DNA of 64,000 nucleotides from Xiphophorus maculatus. Its lineage: Eukaryota; Chordata; Actinopteri; Cyprinodontiformes; Poeciliidae. Positions 1-14,689 of this stretch are shown here, piece by piece (the stretch's first letter is position 1; every line of letters begins with the position of its first letter). The stretch lies in the NCBI RefSeq assembly GCF_002775205.1, contig NC_036454.1, forward strand, positions 14,776,882 through 14,840,881, given 5' to 3'. The notes beneath the pieces were generated by a model. That model did no database searches, had not been told where the DNA came from, and saw only the letters and a program-made list of their open reading frames with translations. Both the position numbers and the translations under genes were made by a program.

Positions 1-3000
1 TTGTCTCGTTATCTTGTGGCTGACGTTCGCAGATGAAAACTTGTTAAATCTTGGTATATAGTCTCTTAATAAAACCAGAAAGTTTTCCTGGAGCGGCAGC
101 GGTGGATCTACCGACGGTCCGCATACGTCAATGAGGCTGAGCAAACGTGCCATCGTGAAACATTGCGTCACCACGGTTCCTGGATGTGTCCTGTCACAAC
201 AACCAATTCCCTTCCTGTAGTTTTCGGAGCATGCTCAGTGCGCGCTCGCCCCCCTCCAGCTGGCCTCTCCCCCCCACCGCGAGAGTCTGTTTCTATCTGC
301 CTGGCCAGCCCAGCGATGACTCAGCATTGACCCACTACAGAACATACACACACACTCATGCACAGACACACACTTCCTCTCGCCGTATCCCTCGGGCCCG
401 TCTCTGTTCCCAGGGTTTTCCTTTTTCTTTTCATCCTCTCGCCTCTCTCTGGCATGAGGATCGCCAGATGTGATCGGATCCTCGCTTCCCTTTATTTTTA
501 CCTCAACTGAGGGCCACAGGGAGAACAAAAAGAGGTTAAAACTGCTTTGTTGTTCTTTCTCCGCTGTTATCCTGGAACTCTAACCCTAAGTTGATGCTTG
601 GTTGCCGCATTATGGTTCTGTGGAACAACGTTCAGCTGGAGATCAAACGACATAGGCAAGTCCAAACAAACTGGAAAACACTCCATCAGGACATGAGTCA
701 ATGCTTCAGCATTCTTTCCTTTCTTTCACCCTCATCTTCCGCTCATGTCTTTCATGCCATTTAAAGTAATTTGACACCTCAAACACCATGAGGAGCCAAT
801 GAAGCTCTGCATGGAGCAACTTATGGATAAGCTACCAAACACTTAAATCTGCTGCAGTTCATCAGACAAGAGACAAACGTAGCCTGACCAATTCACCTCT
901 CATTTCATACGAATAATGGGGATAAATGGTAATAAATATGTTCAAATCTAATTTAGATTTTAATTTAGTTACCCAATAATGTCTAAAAATTTTGTGTTAA
1001 CCCTGTTTCGATTGATTGCGACTCCAAATCTCATTTGTGACTGGAACGCTATAAAACGATGAATTACAACTCCAGATCAAACATAAAATAATTCCAGGCG
1101 AAATTCATTTTTAGTTTCAGAAGACACAGAGAAGCTGCAGGTTATTTACTGAGGTCAGAACCAAAGAAACTCATAAAACTGGTAAGGAAAAAAAGCAAAT
1201 ATATACCAGGCCAAAGGTGCAAAATGAGCATGAGGGAAAAGCCCTAAAAGTGAGATTCGCCTCAAAATTATAGCTGAAAATTCAGCAAATTTCAATGTGA
1301 GCACCATTGCAATTCCAACATGCTTCTAATAGACAATGCATGCATTCGGTTTCTGTGCAAACAAATTGACATTTTGTTGCCATTGATGTCACCAGACTTG
1401 AGGTGGATTGTAGAAACTGAGATGCTAAACCTCACAATCAGTGGTGATGACATTGAAATACTGGAAAGAAGTCTTGCTGCATTTCTCACAAATAATTTGG
1501 AAGACGATTAAAAACAATATTCTTATAAAAAAGCAACACTTAAATGGAACTGGTAGTGCAGCAATTATGTCACAATGATGATCATTAGGAACATTTGGCC
1601 AAATAATTTAAAAGAATATTAACTTTTTGACATTTTGGGTAATTTTTAAAAAACCTTTTAATGCCAAACATGAAAATCTGATGCTTTTGTTCTAGTAGAC
1701 GATCACCAGGACCTGAGCCTAACATTTAGCAAGATGAGCTGCTGCTGAAGTGCATCCAGTGCAAACTCAGACAGAAGAATTGAGCAAATAAAACCCAGGA
1801 AATTTCATTTATTTCACCAGAAAAGGCATTAAATTAAAATCCACAAAGACTGAGGCTTATACAACACGGAGATAATTATCAGTGCAACTGGTGGAAGCCC
1901 AACTGCAGGGAGGTCCTATTTATATCTGCAGAGCCCGGTATCAGCTCTCACACACCACTGTGTGCTCCCTGTCGCCCTCGGTTGGGAACAGCTTGTTTGA
2001 TGCACACACACTCGTGTGGTCTCTGAGCTTTCGGGTCAAGTATTCATAGCAGGCGACTGAGAGAGCCGACTGCATGCTGAGCGTCATGCAAAAACCGCCT
2101 GAGATGCAGTTTATTTCTCATTCATGCAAGACACTGACTATGAAATAGAATGGCAATAATTTAATAATTGTTCTGGTAAAAGTATATTTCTGTAGATCTA
2201 CAAAATCTTCTTTAATGACAATCAAGTCACTGCAGGACTCCAGAGAACTCTGTGTAAAAATAACACACAACCAATCAGCATTGGATTAATAAATACTTTG
2301 ATTACTCTCCCTCTATTTCAGCAAAATGTTGAATATTTCATGTTGGATATATTGTATTAAATTCTACGGTCTGCAGATGTTACAACCTGCCAGATTTTAT
2401 CGCTGTGACACAAGTAGCCTGTACCAGGTTGTATCTCTTCAGAAGTACACAAAATGTTCACAATTACAGGCTTTTTCTTATGCATTGGTCAAGTGGACAA
2501 TATTGCGCAGGGTTCCTACAAATAATCATGCATTTCCACACTTTTCATTTACTTTACTGTGCTCTACTCATTCTAACATTTCACTGGCGGGCTTTGATTA
2601 TCTGTGTGCTTTGCAAATCATGAAACAACACAGCGGTTATGTTGGCTTTCTAAACTGGAGTAAAGGGCTTTTTCAGCTTTTCATCTCATCAGATCTGCAC
2701 CAAGTAGGGCAAGATTATCTTTGATTTATTAAATCATATTTTGAGATCTGTGATTGGTTTTTACTTGTTTGCACAAAATTCCAAAAATTGTGGGACATAA
2801 ATCCAGGTTGAATTAAGTCTAGAAACTTTAGCCTTTTATCTTTTTTAACAATTCTTATTCCGATTCCGAATGGTTCAAGACCACATAAGAACCAGAGAAA
2901 CAAAGTAATACTTTTGATATTTGACATAATTAACAAAAACATTTTATGCAAAATCCAACTCTGAACAACCTTGAGGAACTGCTTCACATATTTATTGTAA

Positions 3001-5391
3001 CAAGATCGTAAGTTATGAGATTCAGACTTTATCCAGCGAGTCAGCAAATAATTTCCTTACTATTTAATTCTTGTTTTATAGCTGACAATCTGGGTTTCCC
3101 CACAGAAACAGCTGAGAGTTCATTTAACTGATTTGGCTTGGCCATATTCTCATCAACTAGAGCACTGCTTGTACTGGATTAATATCTCAACAACTCTTGT
3201 GCACTTCTCCTTTTTCAGCATTTTAGATTTGAGTACTTTTCACATTTTTATTAGCAACTGAATGTATGACGACAAAGACGTTCCAGATATTTAGTCGAGA
3301 ACAACAAGGGATTTTATTCAAATCCTATTTTATAATTATGAAAGTTCACTGCATAGATGGATGATTTATAGGCAACATTTTCTACTTTTGCTATTTTTTT
3401 CGCAACCCTAAGAATAAACATCAACTATTTTCTGCTACAATTACATACACACACAACAAACTTCAAGTATTTCTCCACTTTACTAATCAGTTTAATGATT
3501 TTTTTTTCCACTTTCAAGAGAAAAACGAATCCAAAAGACCCGGTTTGCATCTCAACAAGTTTGTCCCCATACTCTATGCACAGTTTGGTGGTTTACTCCT
3601 GCCAAAATGGGATGTGTTGCTAATTGAGATTACTCATTAGGTAAAATGTAATTTACAACAAGCCACTTCCGTCTGACCTTTTTATAGCTCCGGCCTTGTT
3701 GCAGAGATTGGCTGGATTCAATCTGTTGCATGTGACTCAATTAATCTGCATGGCATCAAGGCCTGCTTAGACATCAAAAGCTCCAGATTTTCCTGTAAAA
3801 ACCGGCTGAAGGGGGAAAAAATGTATTAATAAAATGCACCAACATGTGCACCACAAACCCCAGAAGAAGAAAAAAGGAAATTTTTATTAGTGCCTCTGAA
3901 TTTTCAGTCTGTGAATCACTGAATGAATCACAGTGGTGGATAGATTTACAGAGGAAGAAGAGAGGCGGTGATTTTGTCAGAGTGGGAGCTGTTCAAAGAA
4001 AAGGGCTGGAAGGAGAGAGAGATATCAAGCATAGAAAGGAAGAGGAGGAGACAGAGAGACAAAAATCACAAGGATAGCTAGAAATAATGAGAGGGCAGGC
4101 AGGAAGCAAGAATAACAGGCAGGCGAGGAGGCGAGAGGAGAGGAGATGGCGCCAAGTTTGCGGGTAAAGGTCCAGGTGGCAGAGCAAGAGAGGAACAGAG
4201 ACGAAAGGATCTCAACTCTGCTCTGCCTGGGCAGCAATCACAGAAACAGGAAGCCCTGCCCTGCCCTGGCAAGCAGCAACCAGAGCACACAGGCAGAGGC
4301 AGTGTGTGCACACACACTCACACAAAGGCACACCAGACCACGGCGTCACGTCAAGACCCGGGGAGATGATTCAAGAGCTGCTGAAGGAAGACCTTTTGTG
4401 CTGAGCTCTACAACAACAAGCACCGCTTGTAAAAACGTCTCCTGTTGCATTTGTTCACTGTGATAATAAAGACAACGTGGCAGGATTATTATATGAAAAC
4501 ATCAAATCGACCGCTTCCTCCTCCACAGGCCAGAAAAACATCTTGGATGAAAACCCAGCAAAAACCCTACAAGATTCATGAATATTTAGAAGAACATGTT
4601 TGGGGTTTTTTTTGTTTGTTTTTTTTAAAGCAAACACAGATGGACCAGTTGTTTCATGCTCCATCTAAAGGAGACGCCTGCAAAGACGGAAACTCATTCA
4701 AAAATAACACAGCAAAGCAAGTCTACTGCTCTGTTTTCATGCAAAAAACCAAACCTGATCAGCTCATTTTACACCTATGAAGCTAATGAGTTCTGAGCTA
4801 CGCTAACTGCTGCTAAAGTTACACACTAAAAGCAGAGATGCTCTTGAAGATTTTCAATAAAGTTGCACTCACAGCTCTCCTTTAGTTTTAGTGTCCTGGT
4901 CACAACAGGTGGGTGATATGGAGAATCATTTTGTGGTACTTGTATAACAGAAAAGCTTATAAATGACAAAAAAAAATCTATTACTTACTTTTTTTCATTA
5001 ACTGTATGGATTTGAGTGCATGGCACAGCTTTAAAACACAAATTCTGTTCTTGAAAAACATTCAAATTTGAAATGTGCTTCTTCAGGATGCCACTTACTT
5101 AAAAAAAAGTGTAATTTATGTTTTGAAATTTACTGGTATTCATTGACAGTTTCGTGGAACAAGCAGTGGAGAAAACAAGTTTTATTTCTTGTTTTTCTTT
5201 TTTTACCATTAATAACTGAAATTTTACAAGACAATGACATAAATCAAAGTTCTTCTGATAGATGTATTATGTGCAAGGATAGTATGAATGAAATATAAAA
5301 AAATACTAAAACCCAGCTATAAGCACAATGTTTCATGTGTTGAAATTTCCATTATGACTGTGATTTAATATATTATGTAGCCTTTAATGTG
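1..5391. other. Intergenic, no gene recognised
   Basis: All open frames here are short (132 codons or less), lack conserved motifs and have no convincing splice context. 4000-4170 is a purine-rich stretch. I see no RNA gene or identifiable transposon. Confidence 0.6.
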
Positions 5392-5578
5392 GTGAGTTGC
5401 ATGTTTTCCCCAAAGCATGCATGCTAGTTACATTGGCCACTCTATTTTGCCCTTAACTTCAATTGTGTGAAACATGGCTGTTTGTGTTGCTCTGTGACAA
5501 ACTGGTGACCTCTTCTCTCACCCATTGACCCCATGGGACCCTGCAAAGGTAAAGCAGGCAGAGAGATTTTGTGGATGA
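5392..5578 (+). mobile_element. Fish SINE/LINE tail, truncated
   Basis: Recognisable order of blocks: GTTGCATGTTTTCCCC, CTCTATTTTGCCCTTAA, GTGTTGCTCTGTGACAAACT, GGTGACCTC, CACCCATTGACC. This is the diverged body of the abundant fish element that usually reads 'attggtaactctaaattgccc ... gtgttgccctgcgacagactggcgacctg'. The tRNA-like head is missing. Confidence 0.6.
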
Positions 5579-8500
5579 AAAAAAAAAGTTTGCAAAGTGT
5601 GGCCAGTATTCAATCTTTTGATTGATTGAGTACAGGAAGCTATTATGGATTATTTTTGCTTGTTTGTTTTAGCCGATAAAAATTTACAGTTTAATCACCT
5701 CAACTTAACAGATCAACAATACTTTAGTTGACGCGATGCTTCCTAGTTAGAATATTAAAAAGCTAGATTATAATAAACAGCCGCACGCAATACATCCTGT
5801 AAAATAGACTTTATGAAATACAATTAAAACTGAAAACACTGAGCCCATCAGACCATGTCAGTTCAGTTGAGGACTTTTGCAAAATTAATTTTTTGTAAAA
5901 TTTGAAGATGGAGTCGACCGACGCCTCTCACCCAATTGAAATAGGCACCAGACCTCATTTTGCTGATTTTTTTAATGGTCATTGGTGGAGATTTTTATAT
6001 TTATTCTGTAAACTTAAACTTCAAGTCCCCTTAGATTTAATTCCTGGCTGTAAAACTGTCCTCGAGTCAAACAAAACATAATTTCATTCCACGTTCACTG
6101 TAAGTGGATGTTGGAATGACAATAAAAGTCAAAGTTATTTTGCAAATCTGCCAATCCAAAACCCTGGAGATTATTGCAAACAATGTTAAAACATGACAAA
6201 GTTATCAGAGCCAAAAATGATTAAATTCATGTTGAGGTTAAGAACTGGATTGAAGAGGTTTTTCTTCGTTGGTTTTAGGATGATGTACCTGAGCTAAACT
6301 GGTTACTTATCAACATCCCAATATGTGCTATCCTAAACTTTTAAATGACACATTCTGACAAAGGTTAAAGTAGATCAGTTGGTGATCTACTTGGATTTGG
6401 ACCTCAAAGAGTGAAAGAAAAAGTCTGACTGTGTGATGTTTTGTCAACACAAACTTGAAGTTCGTCCCTTTTTTCTAATGCACAATACAAAGTTGTTGCA
6501 ACACCGCAATGTGTTGAAAATATCAATCCGTTCAAATCTCTAAAAGGAGTTTGTTCACATGTGAAACATGTTGATCTTGTTAGTTTTGAATAATTTGTTT
6601 GGCTCCTAGGAAAAAATAAAAAATCACCAAAATTTCAGGATGAATGCACAGAGTCACAGCAGAGGTCCTCAAGTTCAGTCCTACTGTCTAGGTATCCCTT
6701 CTGCAACAAAATGGCCGAATCAAATGGCCGACTTCCCTTATCAGCAGTCATTCATTGAGCTGCAAAGCCTTGGTAACCAACCATTTATCTGATTCAGGTA
6801 GGAGAGTCATGACAAAAATTTTCCTGGATGGTAAATCGTCCTAGAAATTACAGCGATAAACAATAATATTGTTTTGACTTCATTTTCAAGTAACATAATG
6901 GCATAATAATGCAAGTACACCCTTTCAAGGATCAATAAACTTTAATTCCTAATGAACATTTAACACTGGCACTGGTAGATATTTTATATATCTTTCACTC
7001 TCTATATATATATGAAAACAAAACACCTAAAATAAAAAAGATGCTGAAGTCTCTGAACAAAACTGCCTTTCAAAAAAGGGGCTTGTTGAGACCAATTTGC
7101 TAAAAAAAGAGACAGACATGAGGAAAATCAATCTTCCAAATGGAAATTATTGAGCTTGTTTTAATTTATTATGCAATTAATTGATTTATTGATTACTGTG
7201 ACAGGCTTAGATTCAGGCGTTATGGGGAAGAGTGGTAATTCTCCACAACGTGAGCTTAATTAAGCCAATAACTGCACCACTATTGAGTTATGACATTTAA
7301 TAGTTTAGAGGCTCAAAAATATAAATATTTAATTATCGGTCAGTTTTTTATTATCAGTGCCAATTTATTCATAAAACATTTAAAATCAAGAAAAATTACC
7401 CGAAGCTTGAATACAACCATTCTAAAAACGATCTTAAACTATTAAGTAACTAATAAACGTTGGAGAAACAATAGGGTCCTATCAGGTTGTCCTCACAATC
7501 CAGTATTATTCGAATCTTTTCTCAGAAGAAAAATGCCAGGAATCCTCTCCACAACAGCCACTATTCAGCATTGTTTTGTCAGGCTGAGAAGCCGGGTCTC
7601 ACTGGTAGCCAACACACCAGTTAACACGAACTGACATGAGGTGACCTTTCTCCTCGTCCCTTTCACTTCATGTTTTATACTTGAGTGGAAAACGCTGCTG
7701 TGCAACAAACAAAAGTGGAACAACCTGACATTAGCTGCACGCGGCTAAGTGTTTTCTTTTACAAATCGTTGGCTGATTGATTGGCTGCATGAAAGTGGAG
7801 GGCGACGGATAAAAGACCTGCAGTTGCTGCAGGCTCGGGATGGGGCCCTGACGCTCCGGGTTCCTGTTTGCGTGAAGTGAGATGTGAAAGAGCTTTGATG
7901 GCAAACAGAGCAGAAAGCGAGACAAGCGCACCTTACATAATTGAAGAACATATTGTAAGGGAGGAAGCAGCGCTGAAACATGAGATAACTTCGGGCCTGA
8001 GTTCCCACAACCCGAGGAAGGCATCAGCTGATTAAGGCCGCAACGAGAGCTTCTGCCCGTTTCGCATCGAAAGCTTGCAGTTGATGCATTTGATCTTAAA
8101 GAGATGTTTGTGGAAACCCACTTCTAAAACCTAATGACATAATAAACTTCTAACACCTGGTTGAAAAAGAAATCCCCTCAGAAAGCTTCAATCCTTTGTT
8201 TTGCACTCACAGCAGGGGCCTTCAACACCACACCAAAGAGTAGAAAACCCGCTCTTCTTAAAAAGGAGCTCAACACCTGATAGTCTGGTGGGCTCAGTTG
8301 GATTGGGGACCAAAGTAGCAACATTTGTTACATTTTCAGTTGGTGTGGTTCGCTTTCACACTGCACTGTCAAATGATCCAAAATGTTCCTCCCCTCGCCT
8401 GTGGTGGCGCTGCACCAAGAACGGCTGGAGGAAATTACATGAAAACCTCTGAAGAAGACTCAAAGTGCTACTGACTTCTTCACAAAATGTAATAAAAAAT

Positions 8501-11500
8501 GAAGTACTCCCATTTTAGCGATTGTAGGATTTTTCTTTTGTCTTTGGTAAGAGAGCACAAGCCATTTCTCCTGCTAGCGCTAGACTTGTGCGTTTGTTTT
8601 GGTGGTATTCACCCAGAATGCCCTGTTTCAACTCCTGCCTTTGGAGTCGAGCCAGAGTTCAATTGCACATTCACACCTCCTCAAATGAAACGGACTTTGT
8701 AGGGAAACAGACTAGAGTTTGCCTACTAAACAGCGCTGGTGTGAATAGCCATTTTGCCCACTTTTCTATATTTCACACATAATATAAAGTAAGAAAATAT
8801 GATTAAATGAGTAAAATATATAATATCTACCAGCAGTATGTCACTTAATATGGGTCAACAGGTCCAGACAGAAAAAGATTTGAGCATTTTTTAACTATTC
8901 ATCTCCCTAATGCTTGCAAACAATGAAAAATAACCAGCAGTTTTAGCACATAGGTACAAAATTAAAGTAGGAAGCAGAGAAATGGCAACACATTGGTACG
9001 TAACGAGGGGTACGAATCGCAGAACGGCCAAATAAACCCCGAGTCTTTGTGCTCCACCTCTTGTTTATTGTTGCATGCATAGACAAAATACTGCCAAGTA
9101 CACAGAGCTTTTGTTTTGGCTAAAATATTCTCTTGCTCTCTACTGCATTCCCACAGCAATAACACAATGCAGCTATTCTTAAGACACACAGAAATAAAGT
9201 CAGGGCCACTTTCTGGCCGTTTCCTGTGGCGTGGGAAAAAGACGGAGGCGAAACCGCTTGTAAAGGTAGCAGCAAAACTAGGGAGCTGGTTCTGTGATAA
9301 TGAATTATTTATAATACACTGCATGCCATGTAATATCATGCAGAGAGAGATGCTGACATGTGTAGGATGCCCTAAAGTCACATAATGACATGGAAAAGCT
9401 GAATTGATAGAGCTTTTAGATAAGAGGAGGTGAAAAAATACCTCTGGCCCTCAGAGCTGTCAAAGCACAATAACTCATAGTAATATGTGGTTTATTACTT
9501 AGCAATATAAAAGTGACAGGGGAAAATTTGTTTTAAAAAACTCAGCATACGAGTCAAAATTCATATTATGACTAAATGCTGGGAAAGTTGCTATTTATTT
9601 CCTGTTTTTGCTCACATTTCTAAACTACCTCTCTCAGGATGAGTAAAAGAAGCTAAGCTAGTTCACCGATAACATAGATGTTAACTGCAATTCACCTACG
9701 GTAATTTAAACACCAAAAGGGGGGATACAGTGGCAATGATTGGGTTTTTCATTCATGACCTTCACATATCAGAGCAGAATCTTCACTTCCTGTTTTGAAG
9801 TATCTTTAAAAACACCCATGTGTTCCCAGCAGCCTTCAGCTGCAGCATCATTAGAGACGAACACGATCAAATCCTGCAAAGTAGCGCAAAGGTTGCTGAA
9901 TGAAAATGTTTTCATGGTTTCTGCTTTTGCATCTTTGTCATTCCCAACTCCAATGCAAAGCTCTGCAGGCCCTTGGATTCACCGAAACATTTTTTGGTGC
10001 ATTTTAAGCATTTTTCTCTGCGACTCAAACTCACCTCAACCCCTTACTGGAAATCCTTGAAGCCCAGGCTACGTTTCTGAGAAACCAACAACAACAACTC
10101 ATCATTCATGACTCCACTGAGTCAAATCTCACAATTTCAGCCAATTCAAATGTTTGAGCGCAACAAGCATCTCTGTTATGACTTTATGAATGAGTCACCC
10201 TCCCACCGCGCCCCTGCTTGTAATGCGCTTCTGATTCATTGTGATTTGTGAAATTCATGGTAACTCAAAATCTTCAACGCTGTCTTCTGTGTGTGTGTGT
10301 GTGTGTGTGCGTTAGCGTGACTGTGTGAAGGGATTTGGTTGAGAGATAATTGACTCCTTCAGTCACTCTGATCTGCTGTGAATCATCTGCAGCCATCTGA
10401 CTTCCTGGAAGGCTATTTCAGGAGTTATAAACTTTTCCACATTGGGACTAATGAGGAGCCACTTCGAGTTCTAGCGTTCGCTCTTACAAAATACCCAATA
10501 ACCCAAGATTTCTGCTTTTCTGCATCAGTAGCATATTCTTCATTTGAGTAAATGCTAACATGATGCAAACGGGGTATTTTCGCATGAGAATGAGATCCTA
10601 CTTTCACTTCAGCTCAGGCTCGACTCCCATTTCTGCTAAATATACACACCACAGTAGGTATTCGATGTGTGTGTAAGCACCAGTGAGAAAATTATTTTCA
10701 CTGTTGTCACTTTTCTATTTATCTGATTTCGGGTTTCGCTAATAAAACATAAACTACACAGGGATTTCCACTAAAACGATCTTGTTTGAAAAGTGACTGA
10801 AACTTTGAACTGATGATCAAACTAACTGATTAAAAGTCATAAGACTGTTTCAGCCTGGGGACTGGACAGATCCGTTGAAGCACACAGCTTTCTCTTCACA
10901 AGTCTGATTGCAAACCTGAGGAGGAAACCTGCAGTCTACAGGCACGTTCACATTTTTTTTTAGCAACAACCTCGCAGTGCTGCAGATAAATCGAACCTAT
11001 AATCAACATTCAAAAAACAACAAAAAACAAATTTGCTCTGAAGTAAACACGAGCAAGTACAGCGACTTTAAATAACACTTATTGTAAAGCACACTCAGGG
11101 ACACTGCAGGCCTTAAAAGCTCATATTAATGGCATTAACAGCAAAGTAAGCCAGATACTATAAATACACACTTACTGCAAAAAAACCAAACATTTTGTCA
11201 CCAGACAAAAAAAGCCACATTTTCACTTCTTCGCATACATCTGGGTTTTATTTTATATTTTCTCTTGACAGAATCTGACCTGTCTTTGACTGCCAAGTTA
11301 TCCCCAGAATTAGCTCCAATCCTTCTCATTTCACTCTTTTCACGCTCACATCCTCTCCCTGCGAGGCCACAGTGGGTCAGATCTTTCTCGTGGTCTCACC
11401 AGTGGATTTCTTAGAACCCCCCGAGGGAAACGGAAGAGCTGATGTCTGCGATAACATCTCAGCTAGAGACATGGAACCATGACATTGCCTGATCTGCAGC

Positions 11501-12890
11501 TGATACTCGGGGTTACAGAGTGTGACACATTTTCTAGTTTGTGTTTCTGCAATGCCTGTTTTGCATGACTACAAGCAGGGAGGACAAGCTGCAGGAGGCT
11601 CGAATTGACAAAAATAAAATAAAAAAATAGTTTAATTTCCAAGAAGACGCTTTTATTTTTCCTTTCAAGGAGATTTATTTTCAGTGCACAAACCGGCCAA
11701 CCAAATAATCTTGTCAATTTGCAGAAAACCTTGTTATAACCCCACTGATCAAGTGTCATGCCACCATCTGGGGGAGAATCCCAGGATATTCATAGCAGGA
11801 AAAATGTACAACAGAGTTAATCTAATGTGCCACAAGATTCAGGGAAGAAAATTCAACTTCATCAAAATGTAGTGATTCAGTTGGGTTTTACTGTATGGTT
11901 GGCATGAGGATCAACTCAGCAAACTTCAAGAGAACACTTAAAGAGCAACAAACACAATTAATTTATGACTAGGAGTCCAAAGTAAGAGTCTGAAAGCTTG
12001 AAAAAAAAAATTACAGAGATTTTGTCTAGACCTGTCTTTTTCCAAAGAGAAATCTGCGGGCGAGTAAAACCCTGGAAAGCATGTTAGCAGACGTTACTTC
12101 CTCACCCTGGGGCACGTCTGTCTCTCTTTTGTGTTCAGTGACTCAAGGTGGGACAGGGATTGTATCCAACTGACTACATCTTGCAGGAACTTAAACCTCA
12201 GTTGGGTTCTGGTATTACTATAAACTCGAAAAGTGTTTCAAAACATATGGATTGGTTAAAATCTAGAAAGGAAGTCAATATGACGTGACAGAACGCTAGT
12301 TTTACATTGTGTTTGATGTGTAGGTTACAGCCAGCATTACTGTTTCTAAGCAATTGACAAGATGATTGCTAAATATAAAAATCTGACTAGAATGAAGTGT
12401 TTTTTGGTGAATACTTGCATCATGTTATGCTCACCTTAATGCATCAGGGACGAGAACAAGGCGAGCTGACTGCGTTATGAATATTTAGACATTTTTACTT
12501 TCTTTTTTAAACTCCGTGAGAACATGCTTTTCCTACAACTATTTACGACAGACTTTTAAAACACCAGCTTGTGGCCATTTTGCAGGAGGAAGAGGTATCA
12601 GATGCAACATGCATACGTGCATTCACAGTCTTCACAGCAAAAAACTCTTAAGCTGCAGTATTCCTTTTGCAGCAAAAAGTGTGGATAGAAAGGTATCAAC
12701 AATCTAGCTTGATCTTGTTTCAGGAAAACGTTTTGCACATCAGTTTATGCATGTCAGCAATTAATAATTGTAGTTATTTCCACTAAATTTTAACAATCAA
12801 CCTGTTATTTGTAATATCTAATGCATCTAGTGCAACTGCTGTTTAAAGTGGTGCTTGCATGCAACTGAATAAGATTTGAAAGCCTGACTT
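5579..12890. other. Intergenic, mostly unrecognised AT-rich DNA
   Basis: No coding exon recognised. 6645-6840 has a weak hAT-like appearance (AGGTCCTCAAGTTCAGTCC near its left end). 8170-8760 resembles a decayed fish DNA transposon whose ends mention GTGTGAATAGCC, but I cannot classify it. A GT microsatellite lies at 10289-10309. Confidence 0.5.
10289..10309. repeat. (GT)n microsatellite
   Basis: Perfect GT dinucleotide tract of about 21 bp. Confidence 0.9.
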
Positions 12891-13129
12891 TTGATTAGAC
12901 ATGGGCAGGTGTGAGATTCTCACAGTGTGATAACATTAGCGCTGCTTCACAGCATTTAAACAAAAATATTAAGCAACAAAGAATAATATGATCCAATTAA
13001 AACAGAAAAACAATTATTCTGACTGCTGTTAAAATAATGGACTATACTGACTACTACAGTGATAATGATGTTTAGAGGATTTATTTATTGATTTGGAGCA
13101 AATGTTTAGAATAGGAATGCATCACACTG

Positions 13130-13398
13130 TTTCCCCCAGTGCATTATAAGCCTGGCGGGCCACCACGCTTTACTTGAGCCCCCACCAGGCTTAGCATTGC
13201 TTATTTATTAAATGTTTGCATTTTTTTAAGACTATAGTTGGTGTTCAGATATTAATCTTCCAATAACACATAATCAAGTGATATTTTCCAATTTCCTGCA
13301 AACTTTAAACACTTTTTAGCTCAAAAACACGGCGGGCAGGTGGATGAATGACTGCCGAGCGACCCAACCACCAGGCTTAGCATGATTTCTGGGGGAAA
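13130..13398. mobile_element. Small MITE with about 30-bp imperfect terminal inverted repeats
   Basis: The left end TTTCCCCCAGTGCATTATAA, continuing GCCTGGCGGG, is mirrored by a right end whose complement reads TTTCCCCCAGAAATCATGCT, continuing AAGCCTGGTGG. The interior is about 200 bp with no coding capacity. Length, inverted ends and lack of ORF indicate a nonautonomous DNA transposon; the superfamily is uncertain. It appears to sit in another decayed element that ends near 13634 with TATTGTGCATCCCTAG. Confidence 0.68.
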
Positions 13399-14689
13399 AC
13401 CTTGCACCAGTATGAAAATTTGGACTGATATCAACATCCAATATTAATATTGCATTTGTAGCCCTATACAATGCATTACTGTCACTGTCTCATGACCAAA
13501 CAGCAATAAGATGGAGATAAACTTTGGCTACTAATATCAGCCCAGTTTTACATATTGAACTAATGTCGATATGTTAAAAAATTATACAGATACCAATCTT
13601 GAACCCATAAGCATAATATATTGTGCATCCCTAGTTTAGGATAAATCTCCACTATATTTATTTGAGTTATTTAACTTTGACAGATCTTTATACAACAGTT
13701 ATCTGTAATTAGCTGATTTGCTAGCTTTACCTGCGACTGCTTGTCGCTAACTGTTTTCTGACTTCTGTTTTCAAACAGCATTAATAAGAGGAATGTGTGG
13801 CGTCTCTTTAATTTCACCACACCACAACTATCTGAGACAAGTGTAGTAGAGTTCTTTCAGGCAGCTAACAAGCAGTGAGCAGCAAACGGTCAGGAAGGGG
13901 CAATTCGGCGTTACAGTAGGCTCCATACAACTAAAGAAAACTGCCAGTCTATCTTATTAAAAGTAAACTTACAATTACTTTAGTAACAATTTTGCAGTAA
14001 GCTTTCGATCCTGCAAGTAGCACAGCAAAGATGTGTCTCAGTAAAGATGCACGATTGTTAATTTAGACTCTTTAAAGCCAAGAATTGGACTTTGATTTAA
14101 TGCAGCCATAAAACATAACACTAAGCCTACCAGAAACAAGAAAGCAAACGACCTGACCTAAATCTGAACCTTGGAATAGGCCAGTGAAAATGCCAGGAGT
14201 CTAAAACTGAACGTGCTCATGACAAATATAGACAAACTGAGCCAGGAGACACACATGGACACAAACAGCACTGCTTTGGTTGGCCGGACATTCAGCAGCG
14301 GCTCATAAAACTAAATGTCTGCTTCCTCAAATGATCCTGCAAGAACAAAAAAATTCTAATTGCAACCATTTTAATATACAAATAATGAGGGGAACAAATA
14401 GGTGGACATGCACGATGCGTGACACGACTTCAGAGTTGAGTCATCACCATGGTGACCGGAGACAATTCTGTGCCAAATTTGAGTAAAAATAAAAATAAAA
14501 CACTGACAGGCAGCACATGTTTCCAAAGTAGAGAGTTTAGCTACTAGTTGACGTTTTTTTTTTCTTTCCTGACAGACTAACGATGCAATGAAAGACCAGG
14601 AGTTTTAACATGATGTCTATCTTAAATATATATATACTTATTTTAATTTATGTGCAAAAACATCTGCGTAACACCAGTGACGTGCAGAG

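Noticed and set aside
4146..4463. Frame starting MAPSLR beside a possible GTAAAG donor
   Set aside because: The downstream part is low complexity and no partner exon was found; a first exon cannot be supported.
8201..8782. Short plus-strand frames
   Set aside because: Lie in what looks like a decayed DNA transposon; no conserved protein.
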